64,000 bases of DNA, from contig NZ_CP038635.1 of the NCBI RefSeq assembly GCF_004768545.1, forward strand, positions 2,170,001-2,234,000. Direction: 5' to 3'. How positions within the stretch are numbered: position 1 is the first letter of the stretch; each line of letters starts with the position of its first letter. Origin of the DNA: Cupriavidus oxalaticus (GTDB lineage: Bacteria; Pseudomonadota; Gammaproteobacteria; Burkholderiales; Burkholderiaceae). Made by a program: the position numbers and the translations under genes. Positions 16,654 to 25,253 of the stretch are shown piece after piece. The notes below the pieces were generated by a model, which was not told where the DNA came from, made no database searches, and saw only the letters and a program-made list of their open reading frames with translations.

Positions 16654-16674
16654 TTATTTCACAAAACGAAATAA
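16654..16674. promoter_or_regulatory. Inverted repeat, candidate MarR operator
   Basis: TTATTTC and GAAATAA are separated by seven bases in an AT-rich block 71 bases upstream of the MarR gene. A second, overlapping GAAAT/ATTTC pair extends to 16682. The position and the AT-rich dyad fit autoregulation by the adjacent MarR protein. Confidence 0.5.
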
Positions 16675-16744
16675 CGAATTTCCGTTCTTGCACATCCTTA
16701 AACATGAACATATATTTGCCTCAGCAAAGATTGCAAAGGCAAAG

Positions 16745-17230
16745 ATGTCAAAGGACCCTACCTCCGGACCGTCGGCAGCAGATACCACACTGTTCGATCC
16801 CGCCAAGTACCAGATGTGCGACAGCGTCGGCTATCTGCTGCAACGCGCGAAGAACACGCTGGCACATAGCGTCGAGCAGGAGGTCAGCAGCCTGGACATC
16901 ACGCATGCGCAGGCCAGCTGCCTGATCATGATTGCCACCGGGCGTGCCGCTACCGTCACAGACCTGGGGCGCGAACTGAACACCGACATGGGCTCGGTTA
17001 CGCGTCTGCTGAGCCGCATGGAAAAACGCGGCCTGGTCGAACGCCAGCGCCGCGACGACGACCGCCGCGTGGTCGACCTGTTGCTGACCGAACAGGGCCA
17101 GGCCCTGGCAGACCGGCTGCCGACCATCTTCTGCAAAGTACTTTCCCAGCACTTCAGGGGGTTTTCCGCCGACGAACTCCAGTTGCTGAAGACCATGCTG
17201 CGCCGGGTCATCGATAACAACAGCGGCTAG
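16745..17230 (+). CDS. MarR family transcriptional regulator of the efflux operon
   Basis: The ATG at 16745, behind AAAGG, gives 161 residues. A winged helix-turn-helix occupies about residues 45-130, with VTDLGRELNTDMGSVTRLLSRMEKRGLVERQRRDDDRR as recognition helix and wing. The gene lies directly upstream of the outer-membrane factor, adaptor and transporter genes. This is the same order as EmrR in front of EmrAB, so a substrate-relieved repressor of the pump is the best inference. An AT-rich dyad upstream is a candidate operator. Confidence 0.9.
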   Translation: MSKDPTSGPSAADTTLFDPAKYQMCDSVGYLLQRAKNTLAHSVEQEVSSLDITHAQASCLIMIATGRAATVTDLGRELNTDMGSVTRLLSRMEKRGLVERQRRDDDRRVVDLLLTEQGQALADRLPTIFCKVLSQHFRGFSADELQLLKTMLRRVIDNNSG

Positions 17231-17329
17231 CGGCATGCCGGCCGGAACCCGGCAAGGCAGACCGTCCGGCACGCCGGACCACACCGCACCACCCGTCACA
17301 AAGCATGGCTCCGCACACGGAGCGACACC

Positions 17330-18886
17330 ATGAAACAAGCACTCTCTTCACAAGCCCCCCTGTCGGCACGCCCGCGCCAGCTGGCACGCCGCGCGGGCAC
17401 GCTGGCATTCACCGTCGTGGCCGCGGCGGTGCTGGCCGGCTGCGCCGCGCTCGGCAATTCGCACAGCACGCAGACCATGGCCGAGCCGGCCGCGATGGCC
17501 AGCTCGCAAACCCTGCCCGGCGAACACGGCCAGTGGCCCACGCAGGACTGGGTAGACCAGTTCAAGGACCCGCAGCTGAGCGCGCTGGTTGATGAAGCGG
17601 TCAAGGACAACCCCAGCCTGCAGGCTGCGTTTGCGCGTGTGGAAGCTTCGCGCGCCATGGCCGATGCCACCCGCAGCGCGCTATATCCGCACGTGGAGTT
17701 CGAAGGCAGCCTGATCCGCCAGCGCTTCTCCGAGAAGGATCTGTTCGAAGGCACGCCGCTGGCCGGCTCGTGGCAGAACCAGTCGCGGCTGCAGGTCGGC
17801 CTCTCCTATGACTTCGACTTCTGGGGCAAGAACCGCGACGCGCTCGAAGCCGCGCTGTCGGACGACCGTGCCGCTGAGGCGGAAAGCCAGGCCTCGCGCC
17901 TGATCCTGGCGACCTCGATCGCGCGCAACTACGCCCGCCTGGCCGCGCTGTATGCCCAGCGCGACGTCGCCGAGCGCGCCATCGCGCAGCGCCGCGACCT
18001 GACCGAGCTGTCGCGCCAGCGGCTGGCCGCCGGCCTGGACACGCAGGTCGAGACCACGCAGGCACGCGGCACCGTGGCCGCGTCGCAGACCGACCTGCAG
18101 CGCGTCGACGAAGAGATCGCGCTGGCCCGCAACCAGCTCGCCGCGCTGCTGGGCAAGGGCCCGGACCGCGGCTTGCAGATCCAGCCGCCGGTGCTGCTGG
18201 CCCAGTCCACACCCACCCTGCCCGACGACCTGACCATCGGCCTGCTTGGCCGCCGTCCCGACCTGGTGGCTGCGCGCTGGCGCGTCGAAGCGGCATCCAA
18301 GGACATCAATGTCGCCAAGAAGGAATTCCTGCCCGACGTCAGCCTGACAGCGTTCGCCGGCCTGGCCGCGCTGGACCCGTCCAATCTGCTGATGGGCATC
18401 AGCCGCACCTTCGGCATCGGCCCGACCATCCGTCTGCCGATCTTCGAGGGCGGCAGGCTGCGCGCCAACCTGAAGGGCAAGTATGCCGGCTATGACATCG
18501 CCGTGGCCAACTACAACCAGGCGCTGGTCGATGCGCTGCGCGAAACCGCCGACACCATGACCAGCATCCGCAGCGTCGACAAGCAGATCGAGAGCCAGCG
18601 CGAAGCACTGGACCTGGCCGAGCACGCCTACGTACTGGCGACCACGCGCTACAAGGCGGGCCTGGGCACGCAGCTGACCGTGCTGAACGCGGAAAGCAAC
18701 GTGCTGCAGCAGCGCCGGCTCGCGACCGACCTGCAGGCACGCCGCCTCGACTTGCAGATGGGCCTGATGAAGGCCCTCGGCGGCGGCTACCAGGAACCTG
18801 CCGAAGGCGAAGAGAGCCACGCCGGCCACAGCCAGGCCGGCACGGCGCAGCAACAGGACAAGACCCAGGCGGGCGCCCGCGGCTGA
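17330..18886 (+). CDS. NodT-family outer-membrane efflux lipoprotein
   Basis: The outer-membrane channel of the tripartite pump. The 518-residue protein begins with a long lipoprotein signal ending LAGC (Cys38). Two outer-membrane efflux repeats follow, with the NodT-type QDWVDQFKDPQLSALVDEA opening (about residues 65-85), DFWGKNRDALEAA and LGRRPDLVAARWRVEA motifs. A His/Gln-rich tail ends the protein. It is the second gene of the MarR operon, 44 bases before the adaptor gene. Confidence 0.92.
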   Translation: MKQALSSQAPLSARPRQLARRAGTLAFTVVAAAVLAGCAALGNSHSTQTMAEPAAMASSQTLPGEHGQWPTQDWVDQFKDPQLSALVDEAVKDNPSLQAAFARVEASRAMADATRSALYPHVEFEGSLIRQRFSEKDLFEGTPLAGSWQNQSRLQVGLSYDFDFWGKNRDALEAALSDDRAAEAESQASRLILATSIARNYARLAALYAQRDVAERAIAQRRDLTELSRQRLAAGLDTQVETTQARGTVAASQTDLQRVDEEIALARNQLAALLGKGPDRGLQIQPPVLLAQSTPTLPDDLTIGLLGRRPDLVAARWRVEAASKDINVAKKEFLPDVSLTAFAGLAALDPSNLLMGISRTFGIGPTIRLPIFEGGRLRANLKGKYAGYDIAVANYNQALVDALRETADTMTSIRSVDKQIESQREALDLAEHAYVLATTRYKAGLGTQLTVLNAESNVLQQRRLATDLQARRLDLQMGLMKALGGGYQEPAEGEESHAGHSQAGTAQQQDKTQAGARG

Positions 18887-18930
18887 TCCGCGCACCCGGT
18901 GATTGCAGACAGGATTCACCAGAGAACATC

Positions 18931-20199
18931 ATGAGCAACAACCAGCAAGCGGCCGGCACCAGCAATCCCCAGCAAGCCCCGGCCCCCAACGGCAACGGCC
19001 AGCGCAAGCGCATGCTGCTGTCGCTGACCGCGGCGATCGTTGTCGCCGGCATCGGCTACGGCGTGTACTGGGGCATGTACGCCCGCCATTTCGAAACCAC
19101 CGACGATGCCTACGTCGCCGGCAACGTGGTGCAGGTGACCCCGCTGGTCGCCGGTACGGTGGTGTCGATCGCCGCCGACGACACGCAACTCGTCACCGCC
19201 GGCCAGCCGCTGATCCAGCTGGACCGCGCCGATACCCAGGTGTCGCTGGAACAGGCCGAGGCGCAGCTGGCGCAGGCCGTGCGCGAGGTGCGCACGCTGT
19301 ACGTCAACAACGGCTCGCTCGCCGCCAATGTGGCGCTGCGCGAGGCCGATGTCGCCAAGGCGCGCGAAGACCTGCGCCGCCGCCAGGCCATCGCCGGCTC
19401 GGGCGCGGTCTCCAATGAAGAAATCTCGCACGCGCAGGCGGCGGTCAAGGCCGCCGAATCGGCGCTGCTGGCAGCGCGCGAGCAGCTGGCCTCGAACAAG
19501 GTGCTGACCGACCAGACCACCGTGGAAAAGCACCCTAACGTGCAGCGCGCCGCCGCCAACCTGCGCTCGGCCTACCTGTCGTTCGCGCGCTCGACCATGC
19601 CGGCGCCGGTGACCGGCTACGTGGCCAAGCGCTCGGTGCAGGTGGGCCAGCGCGTGGCCGCGGGCGCGCCACTGATGGCGGTGGTGCCGCTGGACCAGGT
19701 CTGGGTCGACGCCAACTTCAAGGAAGTGCAGATCACCCATATGCGCATCGGCCAGCCGGTGACGCTGGAGGCTGACGTGTACGGCTCCAAGGTCGAGTAC
19801 AAGGGCAAGGTCGCGGGCTTCTCGGCCGGTACCGGTTCCGCCTTCTCGCTGCTGCCGGCACAGAACGCCACCGGCAACTGGATCAAGGTGGTGCAGCGCC
19901 TGCCGGTGCGTATCGCGCTGGATCCGCAGCAGCTCAAGGACCACCCGCTGCGCGTGGGCCTGTCGATGACGGTGAAGGTCGACGTGCGCCGCGAGGAAGG
20001 CGCCGCCATGGCCAACGCCGCGCCGGCCAGGCCGATGCAGACCGACGTCTATGACAAGGTGGCGCAGGACGCCGACCAGCTGATCGCCCAGATCATCACC
20101 GCCAACAACGGCGGCCGCGCCGCCAGCCTGCCCGCCACCAATGGGACCGACGGCGCCAGCGCGGCCAACAACGCCAACGCCAAGCCTGCCCGCACCTGA
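18931..20199 (+). CDS. emrA: HlyD/EmrA-family membrane fusion protein
   Basis: The periplasmic adaptor that links inner-membrane transporter and outer-membrane channel. It has 422 residues, one N-terminal transmembrane anchor (about residues 29-47), then the EmrA-type ETTDDAYVAGNVVQVTP segment. A lipoyl/coiled-coil hairpin and barrel domain follow (VTGYVAKRSVQVGQRVAAGAPLMAVVPLDQVWVDANFKE). The Ala/Asn-rich C-terminus is an extension. It is separated from the transporter gene by two bases. Confidence 0.92.
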   Translation: MSNNQQAAGTSNPQQAPAPNGNGQRKRMLLSLTAAIVVAGIGYGVYWGMYARHFETTDDAYVAGNVVQVTPLVAGTVVSIAADDTQLVTAGQPLIQLDRADTQVSLEQAEAQLAQAVREVRTLYVNNGSLAANVALREADVAKAREDLRRRQAIAGSGAVSNEEISHAQAAVKAAESALLAAREQLASNKVLTDQTTVEKHPNVQRAAANLRSAYLSFARSTMPAPVTGYVAKRSVQVGQRVAAGAPLMAVVPLDQVWVDANFKEVQITHMRIGQPVTLEADVYGSKVEYKGKVAGFSAGTGSAFSLLPAQNATGNWIKVVQRLPVRIALDPQQLKDHPLRVGLSMTVKVDVRREEGAAMANAAPARPMQTDVYDKVAQDADQLIAQIITANNGGRAASLPATNGTDGASAANNANAKPART

Positions 20200-20201
20200 T
20201 C

Positions 20202-21812
20202 ATGGCCAACTCCATCACCGCCGCGCAGCACGGCGCCGGCTCGCCGGCGCGGCCTGCCGCGCCGCTGGCGCCGCAGCAGCCGCAGCCGCTGACCGGCGGC
20301 AAGCTGGTGATCGGCACCATCGCGCTGTCGCTGGCCACGTTCATGAACGTGCTGGACTCGTCGATCGCCAACGTGTCGATCCCGGCAATCTCGGGCGACC
20401 TCGGCGTGGCGCCCAACCAGGGCACCTGGGTCATCACCTCGTTCGCGGTGGCCAATGCGATCTCGGTGCCGCTGACCGGCTGGCTGACCACGCGCTTCGG
20501 TGCGGTGCGGCTGTTCATCACGTCGATCCTGCTGTTCGTGCTGGCGTCGTGGCTGTGCGGCGTCGCGCCCAACCTGGAAACGCTGCTGGCCGCGCGGGTC
20601 CTGCAAGGGGCGGTGGCGGGGCCGATGATCCCGCTGTCGCAGTCGCTGCTGCTGTCGAGCTATCCACCCGCGAAAAGCACCATGGCGCTGGCGCTGTGGG
20701 GCATGACCACGCTGGTGGCGCCCATCATGGGCCCGCTGCTGGGCGGCTGGATCTCCGACAACATGACGTGGCCGTGGATCTTCTACATCAACGTGCCGGT
20801 GGGGATCATCACCGCCTACGCCACCTGGGCCATCTACAAGGACCGCGAGACGCCGACCAAGGTGCTGCCGATCGACCGCATCGGCCTGGCGCTGCTGGTG
20901 ATCTGGGTGGGGTCGATGCAGCTGATGCTCGACAAGGGCAAGGAGCTGGACTGGTTCCACTCCACCGAGATCGTGGTGCTGACGCTGGTCGCCATTGTCG
21001 GCTTCCTGTTCTTCCTGGCATGGGAGAGCTATGAGAAGCATCCGATCGTCGACATCAGCCTGTTCAAGGGCCGCAACTTCAGCTCGGGGGTGATCGCCAT
21101 CTCGGTGGCATACGGGCTGTTCTTCGGCAACCTGGTAATCCTGCCGCTGTGGCTGCAGACCATCATCGGCTATACGGCGACGGATGCCGGCATCGTGATG
21201 GCGCCGGTGGGGATCTTCGCGATCCTGCTGTCGCCGGTGATCGGGCGCAACCTGCCGAAGATGGATGTGCGCTGGGTCGCAACGGCCGCGTTCATCACCT
21301 TCGGCATCGTCAGCCTGATGCGTTCGGGCTTCACCACGCAGGTCGATACCTGGACGCTGATGGTGCCGACGCTGATCCAGGGCGCGGCGATGGCGATGTT
21401 CTTTATCCCGCTGACGTCGATCATCCTGTCGGGACAGCCGGCCGAGAAGATTCCGGCGGCATCGGGCTTGTCGAACTTCGTGCGGATTACCTTCGGCGGC
21501 ATCGGCGCCTCGATCTCGACCACGGTATGGGAAAACCGCACGGCGCTGCACCACGCGCAGCTGGTCGAGCAGGTGAACCCGTACAACCCGGCCTATCAGG
21601 GCCAGCTCAGCCACCTGACGCAGATGGGCATGAGCCAGGCGCAGGCCGTGGGGGTGATCGAGCGCAACATCAGCCAGCAGGCAGCCATGCTGGGCGCCAA
21701 CGATATCTTCTGGATCTCGGGGATGCTGTTCTTCGTGCTGATCGGCTTTGTCTGGCTCACGCGGCCAGCCAAGGGCGGCGGCGGTTCGGCGGACGCGATG
21801 GCGGCACACTGA
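20202..21812 (+). CDS. emrB: EmrB/QacA-type MFS drug transporter (DHA2 family)
   Basis: The inner-membrane proton-driven exporter of the pump. It has 536 residues and about 14 transmembrane segments. It carries the DHA2 motifs LDSSIANVSIPAISGDLG (about residues 49-66) and WVITSFAVANAISVPLTGWLTTRFG, and a GLSNFVRITFGGIGASI segment late in the protein. Efflux substrates cannot be read from sequence; related pumps export uncouplers, antibiotics and aromatic acids. It starts two bases after the adaptor stop and is followed by a strong terminator. Confidence 0.94.
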   Translation: MANSITAAQHGAGSPARPAAPLAPQQPQPLTGGKLVIGTIALSLATFMNVLDSSIANVSIPAISGDLGVAPNQGTWVITSFAVANAISVPLTGWLTTRFGAVRLFITSILLFVLASWLCGVAPNLETLLAARVLQGAVAGPMIPLSQSLLLSSYPPAKSTMALALWGMTTLVAPIMGPLLGGWISDNMTWPWIFYINVPVGIITAYATWAIYKDRETPTKVLPIDRIGLALLVIWVGSMQLMLDKGKELDWFHSTEIVVLTLVAIVGFLFFLAWESYEKHPIVDISLFKGRNFSSGVIAISVAYGLFFGNLVILPLWLQTIIGYTATDAGIVMAPVGIFAILLSPVIGRNLPKMDVRWVATAAFITFGIVSLMRSGFTTQVDTWTLMVPTLIQGAAMAMFFIPLTSIILSGQPAEKIPAASGLSNFVRITFGGIGASISTTVWENRTALHHAQLVEQVNPYNPAYQGQLSHLTQMGMSQAQAVGVIERNISQQAAMLGANDIFWISGMLFFVLIGFVWLTRPAKGGGGSADAMAAH

Positions 21813-21833
21813 CGCATACACCTGCTTAGGGAC

Positions 21834-21862
21834 AAAGGGACGCTTGCGAGCGTCCCTTTTTT
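21834..21862 (+). terminator. Rho-independent terminator of the efflux operon
   Basis: AAAGGGACGCT, TGCG loop, AGCGTCCCTTT followed by T residues; 22 bases after the transporter stop. Confidence 0.92.
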
Positions 21863-21935
21863 GTCTTCTCGCCGGAACCCACCGGCACCCCTTGTATTCC
21901 GGCCTCGGCCGTCCTATGATTTCCAAACCGATTTA

Positions 21936-21963
21936 CGGAACCACGGTTCCGAAAAACGGAACC
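21936..21963. promoter_or_regulatory. Candidate IclR operator cluster
   Basis: CGGAACC-AC-GGTTCCG (21936-21951) is a perfect dyad with 7-bp arms. A third copy of the half-site CGGAACC follows at 21957-21963, then the related CGGAAAACC. It lies 32 bases before the IclR start codon, which fits autoregulation and perhaps control of the downstream genes. Confidence 0.6.
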
Positions 21964-21994
21964 AAACGGAAAACCAAAGAGACGGAGCGACGGT

Positions 21995-22783
21995 GTGAGC
22001 ATTCTCGAGGGCGTGGAAAGCGTGCTGGCCATGTTCGAACAAGGCCGGCACGAGGTCACGTTCAACGACGTCATTGACGAACTCGGCCTGGCCAAGAGTT
22101 CGGCTTCGCGGCTGCTGGCGCAGATGGTGCGCTACCGGCTGCTGGAGCTGCAGCCATCGACGCGGCGCTACCGCCCCGGGACACTGCTGATCCGCGCCGC
22201 CCAGGCGGCGACACAGGCGCATCCGTTCGACGAGCAATGCCGGGCGATCCTGGCCGCGCTGTCTGACTCCACCGGCTTCACCGCCTACCTGTCGATGCTC
22301 GACGGCACCGACACCGTGGTGCTGCAGCGCCTGAACGGCAGCAACCCGGTGCAAGTGCTGTCGCCGCCAGGCGCGCGCCGGCCGGCATTCACCACCGCGA
22401 TGGGCCGCGTCCTGCTCTCGCGCCTGCCGGAAGCCGAATTCAGCGCACGCTATGGCACTTCCGGCGCGCGCAAATTGCCCGAGGCGCCGGCTGGCTGCCC
22501 CGCTACCGTGGCCGAACTGGCCGAGCGCGTGGCAAGCGCCAGCCGCGAGCGCAGCGCGATCGCCGTGAATGAAGGCATGCCGGGCATTGGCGCCGTGGCC
22601 ACCACGCTGGCCGATCCGCTTTCCGGAGATGTGCGCGGCCTGTGCCTGTCGTTCACCGCGATGCAGGTCAGCCAGGCCCAGGCCCACGCGCTGCGTGAAA
22701 CGCTGGTGCAGGCAGTGGCGCCGGTCGGGCAGCGCATCGGCGATCCGCTCTGGCTTCATCCCGGCGACACCGCCGGGCAATAG
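21995..22783 (+). CDS. IclR family transcriptional regulator
   Basis: The start is GTG with GGAG nine bases upstream. The protein of 262 residues has an N-terminal winged helix-turn-helix (residues about 5-65, FNDVIDELGLAKSSASRLLAQMVRYRLLE). The effector domain carries GRVLLSRLPEAEF and RSAIAVNEGMPGIGAVATTLADP. It lies 21 bases upstream of dipeptidase E, in the same orientation as that gene, DUF1177, AroM and a binding protein, and probably controls them. The dyad upstream is its likely operator. The ligand is unknown. Confidence 0.92.
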   Translation: MSILEGVESVLAMFEQGRHEVTFNDVIDELGLAKSSASRLLAQMVRYRLLELQPSTRRYRPGTLLIRAAQAATQAHPFDEQCRAILAALSDSTGFTAYLSMLDGTDTVVLQRLNGSNPVQVLSPPGARRPAFTTAMGRVLLSRLPEAEFSARYGTSGARKLPEAPAGCPATVAELAERVASASRERSAIAVNEGMPGIGAVATTLADPLSGDVRGLCLSFTAMQVSQAQAHALRETLVQAVAPVGQRIGDPLWLHPGDTAGQ

Positions 22784-22804
22784 CAATCCCGGCAGCTCAA
22801 TCCC

Positions 22805-23521
22805 ATGGAACTCCTGTTACTCAGCAACTCCACCAGCGACGCGGGCTACCTCGTCCATGCCCACGACGCGCTCCGCGAACTGGCCGGCGGGCGCACCCGC
22901 GCCTGCTTCCTCCCGTTCGCCGGCGTCACGCGCGACTGGGACACCTATGAAGCGCTGGTGCGCGACGCGCTGGCCCCGGCCGGCATCGAAGCGCACTCGC
23001 CCCACCGGCTCTCCGATGCCGAATGCGTGCGGGCCGTGGAAGCGGCCGAACTGATCGTCATCGGCGGCGGCAACACCTTCCGCCTGCTGCAATGCCTGCG
23101 CGAACGCGGCCTGCTGCCCGTCATCGCGCGCCAGGTGGCTGCGGGCGCGGCGCGCTATATCGGCTGGAGCGCCGGCACCAACGTCGCTTGCCCGACCATC
23201 CGCACCACCAACGACATGCCGGTCGCCGACCCCGGCGGCCTCGATGCGCTCGCGCTGGTCCCATTCCAGATCAACCCGCACTACTTCAACCTGATGGTGC
23301 CCGGCTTCCGCGGCGAAACGCGTGACCAGCGGCTGGCCGAGTTCACGGTGCTGCAGCCGCAGATGCCGGTGCTGGGCTTGCCCGAAGGCAACTGGGTGCG
23401 CGTATCGGGCGATCGCATGGAGATGGGCGGCGCGCATGGCGCACGCTGGTTCCTTGGCCAGGAGATCGTAGACGTCGCCCCCGGCGCATTGTCCGTGCCG
23501 GCCTGCGCCGCTGCCATCTGA
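22805..23521 (+). CDS. pepE: Dipeptidase E (peptidase family S51)
   Basis: Cytoplasmic serine peptidase that cleaves dipeptides with an N-terminal aspartate. The 238-residue protein has the S51 elbow GWSAGTN, with Ser122 the nucleophile. TTNDMPV carries the expected Asp, and the HYFN segment (PHYFNLMV) carries the expected His. The FLPFAGVTRDWDTYEA and GGGNTFRLL motifs are typical. In this operon, next to AroM and DUF1177, it may act on a released dipeptide or amide intermediate; that is inference. Confidence 0.92.
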   Translation: MELLLLSNSTSDAGYLVHAHDALRELAGGRTRACFLPFAGVTRDWDTYEALVRDALAPAGIEAHSPHRLSDAECVRAVEAAELIVIGGGNTFRLLQCLRERGLLPVIARQVAAGAARYIGWSAGTNVACPTIRTTNDMPVADPGGLDALALVPFQINPHYFNLMVPGFRGETRDQRLAEFTVLQPQMPVLGLPEGNWVRVSGDRMEMGGAHGARWFLGQEIVDVAPGALSVPACAAAI

Positions 23522-23558
23522 GCCATCGCAATACAGGAAAGCAAGGAACCCAAGCAAG

Positions 23559-24482
23559 ATGTCCATCAAGCAGGTGATTGAATCGATCGAGCTGCTGTCC
23601 GCAGCCAATGTCGACGGCGCAGCCGTTGCCGCTTTGCTGCGCGCGCGCGGCATCAGCGACGTAACGGTGACGCGCGTGGAAGAGAACGGCCTCTGCACCG
23701 ACTTCCTCGCCTGCACCCTGCCCGGCCGCAACCCCGACGCGCCCGCGCTGGGCGTGGTCGGCCGCCTTGGCGGCGTGGGCGCGCGCCCGGCAGTGACCGG
23801 CCTGGTGTCCGATGCCGACGGTGCGATCGTCGCGGTCGCCACCGCGCTAAAGCTGGCCGACATGGCCGCCGGCGGCGACGTGCTGGCCGGCCCGGTCCGC
23901 ATCCACACCCACATCTGCCCGCATGCCGCCACGCGGCCGCACCAGCCGGTGCCAATGATGAAGTCGCCCTTCGCCATGCGCACGATGATGTCGCACGAGG
24001 TCCATCCGCAAATGGCGGCGATCCTGTCGGTCGACACCACGCGCGGCAACCGCTTCGTCAACCGGCGCGGCGTCGCGCTGACGCCGGTGGCCAAGGAGGG
24101 CTGGCTGCTGCGCCTGCCCGAACGCATGCTGGACCTGATCGGCTGGGTCAGCGGCGAGCTGCCGGTGGTGCTGCCGCTGACCACGCAGGACATCACGCCC
24201 TACGAGAACGGGCTGTGGCACGTCAATTCGATCATGCAGCCGGCCATCGTCACCGATGCGCCGGTGGTCGGCGTGGCGCTGACCGCGCAGACCACGGTGC
24301 CTGGCTGCGCGACCGGCGTGACCAATGCCCATGACCTGGATGTGGCCACGCGCTTCTGTATCGAGGTCGCGAAGCTGTTCGGCCAGGGCCAGTGCGCCTT
24401 CTACGACGTGGACGAGTGGGCCGAACTGCAACGGCGCTACGGCTCGCTGGCGCACCTGCAAACCGTCGGGGTGGCTGCATGA
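23559..24482 (+). CDS. DUF1177 family protein
   Basis: The 307-residue protein reads as DUF1177: GVVGRLGGVGARPAVTGLVSDADGAI (about residues 66-92), THICPHAATRPHQPVPMMKSP (about 117-136), and a later GCATGVTNAHDLDVATRF. His and Cys conservation suggests metal or catalytic use, but the family has no established activity. Its stop overlaps the start of the AroM gene (ATGA), so the two are translationally coupled. Confidence 0.88.
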   Translation: MSIKQVIESIELLSAANVDGAAVAALLRARGISDVTVTRVEENGLCTDFLACTLPGRNPDAPALGVVGRLGGVGARPAVTGLVSDADGAIVAVATALKLADMAAGGDVLAGPVRIHTHICPHAATRPHQPVPMMKSPFAMRTMMSHEVHPQMAAILSVDTTRGNRFVNRRGVALTPVAKEGWLLRLPERMLDLIGWVSGELPVVLPLTTQDITPYENGLWHVNSIMQPAIVTDAPVVGVALTAQTTVPGCATGVTNAHDLDVATRFCIEVAKLFGQGQCAFYDVDEWAELQRRYGSLAHLQTVGVAA

Positions 24483-25186
24483 CCGCCACGGCCGAACGGC
24501 TGCCGCGCGTGGCCTTCGTCACCATCGGCCAGGCGCCGCGGACCGACGTGGTCCCGCAGATGCTGGCCGACCTGGGACTGCCGGTGGCGGCGGAAGAATT
24601 CGGCATCCTCGACGACCTCGACGCGGACCAGATCGCCGCACTCGCTCCGGCCGCTGGCGAATACCGCTTTGCCAGCCGCCTGCGCGACGGCTCGCAGGCC
24701 GTGATGGGCAAGCCCGTGGCCGAGGCGATGCTGGCGCGGCTGATGGCATCGCTGGACGATGGCCGCTTCGACGCACTCGTGCCGCTATGCACGGGCACCG
24801 CGCTGCCACCGATGCGCACGCTGGTAATTGAGCCGCAGCAGGTGGTGGACCACCTGACCGTCGCGCTCGCCCAGGGATGCAAGCGGCTCGGCATCGTGCT
24901 GCCGCTCGAAGGCCAGGTCGACAGTTTTCACCTGATCGAGGCGGTGTCCTGCGAACTGCGCGTCACGCATGCCTCGCCTTATACCGATATGGGCACGGGG
25001 CGCTTCGCACAGGCAGGCGAGACGCTGCGCGGCTGCGACCTGGTGATGATGCACTGCATGGGCTACACCGAGGCGATGCGGGCCGAAGTCGCGCGCCATG
25101 CCGGCGCGCCGGTGCTGCTCTCGAACCGGATGGTGGCCAGGCTGCTCGGCCAGGTGCTGGAAGGCCGCGCCGGAAGCCGCCTGTGA
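24479..25186 (+). CDS. AroM family protein
   Basis: The ATG at 24479 overlaps the DUF1177 stop, which fixes this start. The 235-residue protein begins VAFVTIGQAPRTDVVPQM (residues about 11-28), the AroM signature, and has a LVPLCTGTALPP segment and a MMHCMGYTEAMR segment. AroM proteins share the Asp/Glu-racemase-like fold, but the function is unknown; the name came from a gene near aroL and not from an activity. Cys residues in the two segments are candidates for a racemase-like pair. Confidence 0.88.
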   Translation: MTATAERLPRVAFVTIGQAPRTDVVPQMLADLGLPVAAEEFGILDDLDADQIAALAPAAGEYRFASRLRDGSQAVMGKPVAEAMLARLMASLDDGRFDALVPLCTGTALPPMRTLVIEPQQVVDHLTVALAQGCKRLGIVLPLEGQVDSFHLIEAVSCELRVTHASPYTDMGTGRFAQAGETLRGCDLVMMHCMGYTEAMRAEVARHAGAPVLLSNRMVARLLGQVLEGRAGSRL

Positions 25187-25253
25187 TGTGGCTTACGGGT
25201 AAGGGCAAGCCCGCTGACAGATTGCCCGTGACACTGCTGGAGTGGAAGTAACG

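Noticed and set aside
20049..21926. Open minus-strand frame of about 625 codons
   Set aside because: Antisense shadow of the adaptor and MFS transporter genes; Arg/His/Gln-rich and without motifs.
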